64,000 nt of DNA, taken from Calendula officinalis (taxonomy: Eukaryota > Streptophyta > Magnoliopsida > Asterales > Asteraceae). The notes under the pieces are model-generated. The model worked only from the letters and a program-made list of their open reading frames with translations. It did no database searches and was not told where the DNA came from. The position numbers and the translations under genes were made by a program. This document shows, in pieces, positions 34,501 through 42,893 of this stretch. Where the stretch lies: contig OY970829.1 in the NCBI GenBank assembly GCA_963853835.1, positions 29,227,764-29,291,763 of the forward strand. Direction: 5' to 3'. Numbering within the stretch: the stretch's first letter is position 1; each line of letters opens with the position of its first letter.

Positions 34501-34599
34501 CCATGGGAAGAAAAAAAAGAAGAAGGAACAAAAAATTAAAAAACTTGGAAATTAAACAAACAAAAACTTTGTTATTCTTGTTTAGATTTCTAAACCAAC

Positions 34600-34611
34600 G
34601 CTCTGATACCA
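34600..34611 (-). other. primer-binding site of L
   Basis: The minus strand reads TGGTATCAGAGC, a perfect initiator tRNA-Met complement, one base away from the LTR end at 34613. This fixes the orientation and one LTR edge. Confidence 0.88.
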
Positions 34612-34802
34612 CTGAAGGGTTTCATTATAACTGATTGACCACTAGGGTCAACCCCCTAGTCACACTGATTCGACCATAGACTGATAAGAACAGGAACTTG
34701 TTCTTACCGGTTGAACCAACTAGCTAGTTTAATCTCTAAAGCGGAACTGAGATTAAACTTAATCCTTAAACCCTTAAGGATTGGGGATGTTGGAAATCTA
34801 AA

Positions 34803-35183
34803 CTAGATTAACAAGAAAGAAGCCTTGTACGAAAAACTCGAACACACACACACATACTTGTGTGTAATTCGACTAATCACCAAGAACCCTAGGGTTCTTG
34901 GTGCCGAATTCGTACAAAGGGAGAAAGGGGGAAAAGGGTTTCCCAAAACATACCTTAGATTGCTCAAGATTAATCCACCAGTGATAAACACAATGAGAAG
35001 CCCTCTAGATAAGCTCTTGCAATGAAACTTATTCGACATACTCGAAGAACACGGAGAACACGAAGAACACCAAGCTTGGTGTTCTTGGCCCTTGGTGATT
35101 TCGCCCGAAATAGGGAGGAAGGGGGAGGCCAAATTTGTGGCTAGGGTTGTGGGGTGGAATGAGCACCTTACAAGGGAACCCAA
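34803..35183 (-). CDS. unrecognised 126-codon frame inside L LTR
   Basis: An open frame beginning MGSLVRCSFHPTTLATNLAS, with a Cys/Ser-rich centre and a hydrophobic stretch around residues 60-75. It starts just downstream of the minus-strand TATA box, in the expected transcribed part of the LTR. I recognise no family. LTR leaders often carry chance frames of this size, so I regard it as doubtful. Confidence 0.2.
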   Translation of the reverse strand: MGSLVRCSFHPTTLATNLASPFLPISGEITKGQEHQAWCSSCSPCSSSMSNKFHCKSLSRGLLIVFITGGLILSNLRYVLGNPFPPFSLCTNSAPRTLGFLVISRITHKYVCVCSSFSYKASFLLI

Positions 35184-35190
35184 AGCCTTC

Positions 35191-35198
35191 TATTTATA
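35191..35198 (-). promoter_or_regulatory. TATA box of L LTR
   Basis: TATAAATA on the minus strand, centred in the inverted repeat CCTTCTAT-TTATA-ATAGAAGG. It lies about 520 bp inside the likely outer LTR edge, a normal U3 length. Confidence 0.6.
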
Positions 35199-35736
35199 AT
35201 AGAAGGACTTTCACTTAGGGCCCTTCTAGTTTAATTAAGATTAATTCTTAATTAAACTTATCCTTTTACACAACCAACCCTTATAGTTTATCTAGTTATT
35301 ATTGTTGCACTTAATTATTAAATGTCTAGTATTAATACACTAATATATTCCGTATATTATATACACGAAATATATATACTTTGTATTTATACTTTTAATA
35401 ATTAATTATATAATAAACCTTATATAATTTAGACAATAATATTATCCAACACCATATGATTTAATTACTTTAAATCATATTATGGATAATCTATAATTAA
35501 CACATTGTATATTTAATCAACTAGTAAATGTACAAATACTTGTATTAATTAGTTAGATAAACTAATCTAGTAATAAGTTGAACTTAACTTAATACTTAAC
35601 TTGATTCATAAATGACTATTATGAATCAATCCCCTTCCAAGTATCATTACATACCTTACTCGTATTACATGCACTCACCGGTGTGACCCTTGAGTTTCCT
35701 ATAGACATGGACGTGACATCATAGGTTAACTAACTA

Positions 35737-36020
35737 TGCACATAAATCCTTCACTTGGGAATACTAAAGATATGTTTCTTGTTTATGGTGGTGAAACTCA
35801 AAATGAGCTAAGCGTTACTTGTTATTCTGACGCTAGTTTTGAGACTGATAGAGATGATTCCAAATCTCAAACGGGGTATGTTTTCGTTTTGAACGGAGGC
35901 GCTGTTGATTGGAAAAGTGCTAAACAGAGCACTATCGCTATGTCTTCTACAGAAGTTGAATACATTGCAACTACTTCAATGTATAGATCGAGAAACAGAA
36001 TCGTTGAAATTTTTGATTGA
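35737..36020 (+). pseudogene. C2: Ty1/copia RNase H fragment
   Basis: From about 35755 the frame reads the usual copia join TKDMFLVYGG, then TCYSDASFETDRDDSKSQTG with the catalytic Asp region, GYVFVLNGGAVDWKSAKQ and STEVEYIA. This is the RNase H domain at the end of copia pol. After EYIAT the frame jumps straight into sequence that in C1 lies in the 3' untranslated part (about 62290), so about 0.6-0.9 kb is deleted. Upstream pol is absent: the homology starts near 35741, just after the L LTR. Confidence 0.85.
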
Positions 36021-36197
36021 CATTAATCCTTGTCTAAAATTCAACATGGTATCAGTAACAAAAGGATAACTGATTGAAAAACTTTGAACAAAGATTTTAT
36101 GAAACTCCTCATGTACTTCTAGGGGCATTGGCGGGTTGCTAGACTCTAACCTTTGCTTGTATAACTACTTGATGTTATCACGTGCGCAAGTGGGAGC
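36021..36197 (+). mobile_element. C2 3' untranslated end and polypurine tract
   Basis: Nearly the same as 62310-62508 in C1 (shared TTCAACATGGTATCAGTAAC and GGGGCATTGGCGGGTTGCTA). It ends in the purine tract CAAGTGGGAGC at 36187-36197 directly before the LTR, the standard plus-strand primer position. Confidence 0.85.
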
Positions 36198-36814
36198 TGT
36201 TGCAATATGCTTCACGCGTATAACATATAGTTGTATGGCTAGTTGTTTGTGAGCCTAAAGGGTCACACACTTAAACACTAAACACCATAAGATATATAGT
36301 GTAATTAGGGTAATTACATTATATATTAATATAAGCTACTAGCTTGTATATATATTATAGTTTAATATTAATTGTTAATATTGAAACTTAATAGAAAGAA
36401 CAAAAGGCAAGGGGCAAGAGTGCAATAAATCAAGAGTGATTATGGGAAGTCATTAAAAGGGATTAGGGCAACCATAATCCCTTACTCTCTCCTATTCTCG
36501 GCCGCACCCCACACCCTCTCTAGGGTTCTTTTCCTTCTTCTTGATTGCTCAATTGGACTAGCATCCCTTGGTGTTCTTACCATTGTGTTGTGTGGACTAG
36601 CTTTAGAGTGACTCCCCATTGGTGTTCTTTGTTTCGGTCGATCATCATCACGATCCGATTCATATTATACAAAGGCTTTAAGGTATGATATATTCATCTC
36701 AACTCTTTGTATTTATCTTTAGTTTAATTGTATGATTGATATCAAGATCCGTTTATGGTGATTAAATGTTTTCCGCTGTGTTTTGTTACTTGTAATAACC
36801 GAAAATCACCATTA
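36198..36814 (+). mobile_element. C2 3' LTR
   Basis: Starts TGTTGCAATATGC and shares blocks with the C1 LTR (GAGCCTAAAGGGTCACACAC, GACTAGCATCCC, AATAACCGAAAATCACC). The end is degenerate (ACCATTA for ACTAACA). It borders the 90-bp minisatellite at GATACG, so C2 probably inserted into that array. Confidence 0.85.
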
Positions 36815-36994
36815 GATACGTATGGCCCGTGAACCATTATAACCATTAGCTATGACCAATAAACTATAAGTATCAATGTTAAATCATAATTCTTGTCCAT
36901 AACCCATACGAATGGCCTGTGAACCAATATAACCACTAGCTATGACCAATAATCTATAAGTATCCATGTTAAACCGGAATTCGTGTCCATAACC
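36815..36994. repeat. 90-bp minisatellite, two units left of G1
   Basis: Two diverged units of the same repeat as at 8762 and 45242, ending CATAACC. TAACC at 36990-36994 is the left copy of the G1 target-site duplication. Confidence 0.92.
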
Positions 36995-37147
36995 TGTAAC
37001 GACCCGAATTTTGTGTTAAATAAATTAATTAAAAATATGATAAATAAGGATAAATCATTTAAAGAACGTGGGAATTGGTTTCGTGTCATTTGGACACCGT
37101 ATGTGAAAGTTAGGGGCGAAACCGGGTTCAAACATGGAACGAAAAGT

Positions 37148-37283
37148 GCAGCCTGGCTGCCAGACCCAGATAGGGGCGCTATCTGGTGATCGCGACGCGA
37201 TCTTGTGTGGGTTTGAAACAGCGAACCGAAATAACTTAAGGGGTAACGCGATTTTGAGTTCGCGTCTAGGATAGCGACGCGAA
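37148..37283. promoter_or_regulatory. run of GC-rich perfect hairpins near G1 LTR start
   Basis: Successive inverted repeats: GCAGCC-T-GGCTGC (37148-37160); CAGATAGG-GGC-GCTATCTG with one mismatch (37167-37185, perfect in the 3' LTR); GATCGC-GAC-GCGATC (37188-37202); and TTCGCGTC, nine bases, GACGCGAA (37259-37283). A further GATAGC-GAC-GCTATC follows, perfect in the 3' LTR. They are CpG-rich in an AT-rich element. They may be RNA structures, protein sites or methylation targets. Confidence 0.7.
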
Positions 37284-37888
37284 AGGGTGTCGCGAATTAT
37301 CGCGGGTTGGCAGATTGCGACGCTATCTCAAGGATAGCGACGCGATTTCGTGTCTGGACAGAATAAAGACGGGATTTCTAGGGTTTTCTCTCATTTTTCA
37401 CTTCTCCAATGTATGCAGCCGATTTGGGAGCCCTTGGGGGCGAATGTGGGTGTTCTTGGGCATAGAACACCACCATTATTGGAGATCTTCAATCCTTGTT
37501 AAAGATCTAAGGTATTTTCTTGTCTCTTAGTTAGTTATGAGTCAAGATTTGGGGAAAATGGTAAAGTTGAAAGTGTTATGTTGAAATCTTGCTAAAGATG
37601 GGTAATGGGGGTGTAGAACACTCATATGAAGTATGTAGACCATGGATCTATGGTTGGTTTGTAACTTGAAAATGGTTTGTAAAACTAGGGTTTATGGATC
37701 TCCACCAAATTGATCAATTTGATGGTTGGGGTTGACTGTGATGATATTAGATGATGCCTAGTTATGGATGATAACTAGAAATATGATGATTGTGTTGATA
37801 GGTTTAAAAGACCTATATGTTGGAGTTATTCAAAAGGCGGGAAGCAAGGATTCGTGCTGATAAACGCGAATTGGAAAGCATTGCTAAG

Positions 37889-39105
37889 GTGAGTACATGA
37901 GACTTTTATACTGAGTACATAGCAAAGAGTTTGAAAATACTTATGATATTTTATGGGTCTTTATTAATAAATATTTTGATAAGGATAATGATTGAAAATA
38001 TAAGAAAATAGGTATAATGTGATACTAGAATAAGTCTAGTATGATTGATGATTTTTGGAACTAGATATGATAAACAAAGGTAGTTATGGAATCTTTATTA
38101 ATGAACCATAATAATAAAGTCATAGAGTATAAGAATGTATATTGAGTCTTTATTAATAAATATGTATTAGTAAAGCAATTGGAAATGACTTGATAATAAT
38201 GAGTACCTATTGGTCAGATTTACTAATAAAACAGAAGAACGAATATATATGAAAATGATTATGATGTGACTAGTAATAATTATGTATTATAGTCAAAGAA
38301 GAGATGAAAGTATATGATATCGATAAATAAGAAATAAATCTTATGAAATAAGTTAGTATGGACCTCCTAGGGTTCATAGATGTAGAAGTATGTGTGAATT
38401 GCTAATGATCGGGTCCATAGGACCATACAGGTACGTTCATAGTATGTTGAACTAGTTATATATGGTTATTATTGGATAACTAACTTGTTTGATGATTTAT
38501 GTGATAGCCGAAGGCTTTGATTGAAATAACTGTTGAGTTATGGTAAGAATGAGGTGATGTGATGATGCGGGGGACCCCCGGTCATGAGGTGTGGAATGAG
38601 GGGCAGTTGGGTGGATTCCCATCGACTCATCCACGTTAGTAGTCTTGCTAACTGGACGTATTCCGGCGAGTAAGGCAGGTATCGGTAGATTGGGCGAATC
38701 CCTCTTGCCGGTATCTTGAAGCTTATTAATGGCGATGGATTTCGGTTAATAAGCTAATGTGAAACTTATTAATGGCGATGGATTTCGGTTAATAAGTCAA
38801 TGTGAAGCCTACTAATGGCGATGGATTTCGGTTAGTAAGTTAATGTGATTCTAGTACATATATGTTTATGTATTAGGTATGTTTGTGCTTCTAGCTAGTT
38901 CGGGGGCAACCCGATAGTTAGATATGATTGCTAGGAGAGCAAGGATTGATAGGGTCACTATAAGGTGACTAGACGGTATTGATGTTGTATATATATGCGT
39001 TTATATATTTATGAAATGATTATTATTATTGGGGTCTAAAACCCATGTACCTCACGAGACTATTTTGTCTCGCGTACTACGTTTGTTTTGTGGCTGTGTA
39101 CTCAG
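37889..39105 (+). other. predicted LTR leader intron of G1
   Basis: The donor CTAAG|GTGAGT (GT at 37889) and the acceptor GTGTACTCAG|GTACAG (AG at 39105) bound 1217 nt of AT-rich sequence containing the hairpin cluster. The exon after the acceptor has TTGCACTAGAAGTGG, loosely like the GTGCACTGG box after the G2 acceptor. The same sites exist in the 3' LTR (donor 43788) and the block-A copy (7307). The prediction is from sequence only. Confidence 0.45.
38720..38839. promoter_or_regulatory. three tandem co-varying hairpins in G1 LTR
   Basis: Units of about 44 bp with loop TGGCGATGGATTTCGG. The stems are AGCTTATTAA/TTAATAAGCT (38720-38755), ACTTATTAA/TTAATAAGT (38764-38797) and CCTACTAA/TTAGTAAG (38808-38839, one mismatch). 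Stem arms change together between units (GC to AT, AT to CG pairs) while the loop is constant. Equivalent blocks are at about 8138-8260 and 44619-44740. Confidence 0.85.
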
Positions 39106-39344
39106 GTACAGGTTTGAAGTGATAGAAGGTTGCACTAGAAGTGGCCTAGAGATGTTTAGCTCGGGAGCTCGTAGGTAGATCCCTTGCCTATGGTTTTGAT
39201 ATACTTGGTGACACCGTATTTTTGTATACTCTGATAAAAGTTTTAAAGTTTTTGTTAAACCATAATTCAGGCAACATGGAAGATACTGAAAAATCGTATT
39301 TTAAATGTTTTAAACGATGTTATAAAAATACGGGTGTTACAACT

Positions 39345-39356
39345 TGGTATCAGAGC
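39345..39356 (+). other. primer-binding site of G1
   Basis: TGGTATCAGAGC, perfect initiator tRNA-Met complement, three bases after the 5' LTR end. It confirms plus orientation and LTR edges. Confidence 0.95.
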
Positions 39357-39879
39357 TATAGTTTAAGTGAATTAGCTTGGATGCCCATCCTAGTCTTAGA
39401 CTGTAGCAATAGGAATGTGTGATTCCTTGAGATCGATAGGTTGACCTTGAGACTTTATGTTAAGTTTAGGGTTAAACCTAGGGGACCTATAGAAGTTGTT
39501 GTGAAATCTTTTGAGACCGTGAGGCATTAGTAAGATAGGGTCGACACCTATAAGAGACGTCATGTTTTGATCTAATAGTATTGTTTTCGACTGTTGAGTC
39601 GGCCGTGTGAATCTTGTTTGATGGATATGTGGGTATGGTAAAAGAAGGAATGTGAAAAGTGGACGAGCTCCACTAAATTTGGAAGAGTTGTGAATGAGGA
39701 TATGAACCAGATTTTGGATAATCGAATGAATGAGGGTAGGTGGAATGATTCCAATACCCGTATGAAGGAAGAGTCATCTAATGGCGAAGCCGATGGTGAG
39801 AAGTATCTACATAAAAAGGTGACAAGACCTAGTCGGAAGAAATGGAAGGATGCTGTATAGGGCCTTCATAGCGTGTGAA
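39357..39879 (+). mobile_element. G1 leader, non-coding
   Basis: Sequence between the primer-binding site and the gag remnant. It has scattered stops in all frames and no recognisable domain. It is probably the 5' untranslated leader plus a decayed gag start. Confidence 0.5.
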
Positions 39880-40145
39880 GCTGTTGTGTGATTTGGAGGT
39901 TCTAAGCCGGAGGTCACGATTTGGTGGATTCGGTAGATTGAGCAAGTGCTAGAGAGTAGCAAACGAAGGAAAAACGATGCGGTGACTTTAGCATCACCGT
40001 TATTGAAGGATGAGGCATTGACGCGGTGGAATGTGTTGTATGAAACTCTGGGAAAGAGGGCACGGTGCAAGATGTTGTGAAAGGAATTCACGAGTGACTT
40101 GAAAGGGGAAGTTGCCCGGAAGAAAAGTAGATGGGGGGGTTCATG
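39880..40145 (+). pseudogene. decayed gag capsid segment of G1
   Basis: One frame reads a plant gypsy-like capsid stretch: IWWIR, stop, IEQVLESSKRRK, then AVTLASPLLKDEALTRW, NVLYETLGKR and KEFTSDLKGEVARKKSR. At least two in-frame stops interrupt it. The order W..IEQV....A..L....ALTRW matches the capsid core of Ty3/gypsy gag. No zinc knuckle or protease follows. This places G1 near Ty3/gypsy and shows that it once carried gag. Confidence 0.7.
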
Positions 40146-41339
40146 ATGCAACCTCGGAGACCTTAGGTCAAATTGAAAAATTATGTGATTGTGGCTTAAT
40201 TGCTTAGCTATTGCGCGAATTGGTGCTTATAGAAGGTAAAGATGGGTCGTATGACGTGGAATTTATTTCAGGAATAGTCTTCCCGGCTAGTATGTGTATA
40301 GAAATTATACATTGGAAATGATTATACACAAGTGTGTCGCATGTAGTAAGGATATAAGGGTTGACGCTATTATGTAGTACCAAAGGACGAACCACGAGGA
40401 TGGTGAATGTGTTTCAACAAAAGGATAGTAGCACAAAGAAATGTTAAGTCTTGGTAAGATATGTTAGTGTGGATGGGAATTTTAGAAATAGAAACTTTGG
40501 AAATGGAATTTGGGTGTCCGGCGGGAATCCGGATAAATAATGTAATATGATTATGCGTGAACGGTAAAGGAAAGAATAACTAAGGTGCAGTGATGTCTAA
40601 GAACTCGTAAATGGACAATATGTAGAAAAGAATAAGTAACGGGAATGACGAGTTTTGGTTGTTGAAAGTGGTTAAGTAAAAGTTGGCATGTAACCATAGC
40701 AAGTTATGACGGAGGTGACGGATACGATATTATTGGTAAGAAGATGATTGTTGGTAAAATGTCATAGTAATGGCATGACAGTATATGACGTAGAGTAGTG
40801 TGAGACTACGGTTGGGAAAGGAATAATCCTAAGTCTTACGATGTATAAAAGTGGAACATCGAGTGTTGAGCTACGGGGTGCTAAGTCATGGGTCACGAGC
40901 GTGGACCGGAGTCAATTGGTTGACTCGAAGATGACCGGGTTGGTCGGTGAAATATGATTAATGGAATAGATTGGTGATTACCCGGTGATGACAAAAAGTT
41001 TTGGAAATTTGGTAATAAGGAAATGACTCGGTTAAGGGTGGTCAATGTGTAATTGAAACGGTAAATAATAATCGGAGATTTTAATAGTTTACCTGCGGGG
41101 TGCAATGCATGTGCATTATGAGATGGCCTTTGAAGGCATATAAAAATGAAAAGGTAATGATATATGAAACGTGTTAAGTAGTATGTCCAATGGGAAATAT
41201 GTTAAATATGAAAGAAAATGATAATATGATATTATGGTAAAGGTGCTAAAGTGCATGATGAATGACTAGAAAATTAAATGTGTAAGATAGTGGTAAAGCT
41301 ATGTGAGGTGAAAAGAGGTATACGTGTATGGTATGCAAT
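40146..41339 (+). mobile_element. G1 interior, no recognisable gene
   Basis: G-rich plus-strand sequence with stops in all frames. The minus-strand frames (such as 40893-41105) have no family features. It may be remnants of gag-pol too decayed to read, or non-coding filler. Nothing else seen. Confidence 0.5.
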
Positions 41340-41520
41340 ATAGAATGAGTAATAGATGATGGGGTAGTTCGGGGGATCCCCGGCTACTATGATGTTTGGG
41401 GGTGGAATCGGTTGGGCGAATCCCAATGGTTCCATTCCGTGATTGGAGATGTTCCCGTCACTGTGACAATTTGAATCTTGATGGATTGGAGGCTTTCCAA
41501 TCATCTTGATATGATAGTTT
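41340..41520. repeat. hairpin-rich module in G1 interior resembling the LTR module
   Basis: Contains GGGGATCCCC (near 41374), TTGGGCGAATCCCAA, GTCACTGTGAC and GATTGGA-GGCTT-TCCAATC in close order. The order and the GGGCGAATCCC core resemble the G1 LTR stretch at 38566-38730 (CGGGGGACCCCCG, then GGGCGAATCCC). It may be an older, diverged copy of the same structural module. Confidence 0.5.
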
Positions 41521-41547
41521 AAATACAATTTGTCGTGTTGGCATAAT

Positions 41548-41690
<143 letters not shown>

Positions 41691-42203
41691 GAATGTAGAA
41701 CCATGTGGTTAATGTGTATGGTTATGACTATATGATAAGTGAGAATTTGGTTGAAATGCGGGTTGCATTTAAGTCGTGTATGTGTAGAGGATGCCTATGA
41801 TTTATAGAATAGGAGGAAATAGAAACTCCTAGTGAGCAAATTATTATTCGGTAATCAGGATGTGGTAAACTTGTATGAAATTGAGAATGTGTTGCGGTAG
41901 AGGATCTAATATCGGTAATGGAGAACAAAAGTTATGAAATTGATCGAGGTGATACAAAAATGGTTGAAAGAATACTAAGTGATGGTATGAGTGACTAAAT
42001 GATGGTCAAGAATTGGTAAAGGTCGGTGTGACCTTAAGTAGAGGTACAACTCTCGGGTTATTTGGGGATAAATTGAGAGTTTGGGAAAACCGGAACGATT
42101 GTTAAGGAAACAATAATGAGTAGAACCGGAAACGATGAGTCGAGAATGGTATCCCGTGGTTAAAGGATTTGTTAGTTTGAGAGAATATGATGGACTTTAT
42201 GCA

Positions 42204-42810
42204 AAAGTCAAGATTAGTCAATTTGTGATTGGTTGACTTGGCCAAAGATGAGCTTTGACTCTCGTTTTGAATGACTAGTGAATGATGAGAGCATAATGTA
42301 TCGATTGTGGGTATGTGAAAAAGTTAATGGAATAATTAAAAGAGTTATAGTCGGGTTATGCGACTTTGACCCGTTGGTTGTTTAGAATTCAATTTGGGAA
42401 TCGAGTATATGATTATTGATGGAACATAAATTAAAGGTCGATGGTAAAGGAATGGATGATTAATGAAACCTTTAACAAGTGAAGAAAGTGTTAAAGAATA
42501 GTTGAATTTGTGCCTAAGTCAAAGATTAGACAATGTTGGATTATATCGACTTGGTCGAAGCTAGATTTTGATATCCGTGTGGATCGATTAGATGATTGTA
42601 ATGATTGGGTCATATAGTTTCTTTGTGTATAGCGGGTTGATTTAAAGGATTTAAAGTGTTATGGTCAAATTGTGCAATTTTGACCCGTTTATGTATTATG
42701 AGCTTAAGATTTGGTTTTGACCGTTCGGGTCTAACGGGATTAAGTGAATGTTTGAATGCATGGTGTTGGTCTAATTGTATTGGGAAAGTTTGATGGTAAC
42801 TACCATAATA
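42204..42810. repeat. two diverged direct repeats of about 312 bp in G1 3' interior
   Basis: AAAGTCAAGATTAGTCAATT near 42205 matches TAAGTCAAAGATTAGACAAT near 42515. The later landmark TTTGACCCGTT occurs at about 42366 and 42679. Both landmarks give a spacing of 312-313. Units are well diverged, so the duplication is much older than the G1 LTR pair. Confidence 0.7.
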
Positions 42811-42882
42811 GAATGGTAGCGGAAAGCTCGGTCGAATGTGGATTGGAAATTTTCGAATTGATTCCGAGGACGGAATCCGTTT

Positions 42883-42893
42883 AAGGGGATAGT
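42883..42893 (+). other. polypurine tract of G1
   Basis: AAGGGGATAGT lies directly before the 3' LTR start TGTAACGACCC. It is short and not perfectly purine but in the expected place. Confidence 0.65.

Larger units (their letters stand above)
32531..35721 (-). mobile_element. L: 5' part of an LTR element in minus orientation
   Basis: Reading on the minus strand: LTR (about 35721 to 34613), primer-binding site (34611 to 34600), then 2 kb of AT-rich leader that is cut by satellite array 2 at 32530. No gag or pol is present, so the superfamily cannot be assigned. At the other edge it runs into the C2 RNase H sequence, from about 35737. Confidence 0.7.
34613..35721 (-). mobile_element. L 5' LTR, about 1.1 kb
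   Basis: The inner edge is TGAAGGGTTTC beside the primer-binding site. The outer edge is uncertain: the best candidate is GTGACATCA ending at 35721, but anything up to 35740 is possible. It contains a minus-strand TATA box in a palindrome at 35187-35207. A fragment of the same family lies before both copies of the C1 5' LTR. Confidence 0.7.
36995..39341 (+). mobile_element. G1 5' LTR
   Basis: 2347 bp, non-coding. Features in order: AT-rich start, GC-rich perfect hairpin run (37148-37283), predicted splice donor (37889), GC palindrome CGGGGGACCCCCG near 38570, triple hairpin (38720-38839), another hairpin (39055-39074) and an acceptor (39105). No clear TATA box was found. AT-rich sequence at 37020-37060 is the best region. 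Confidence 0.93.

Noticed and set aside
39345..39356. tRNA gene at TGGTATCAGAGC sites
   Set aside because: These are short primer-binding sites beside LTR ends. No tRNA arms or full cloverleaf around them.
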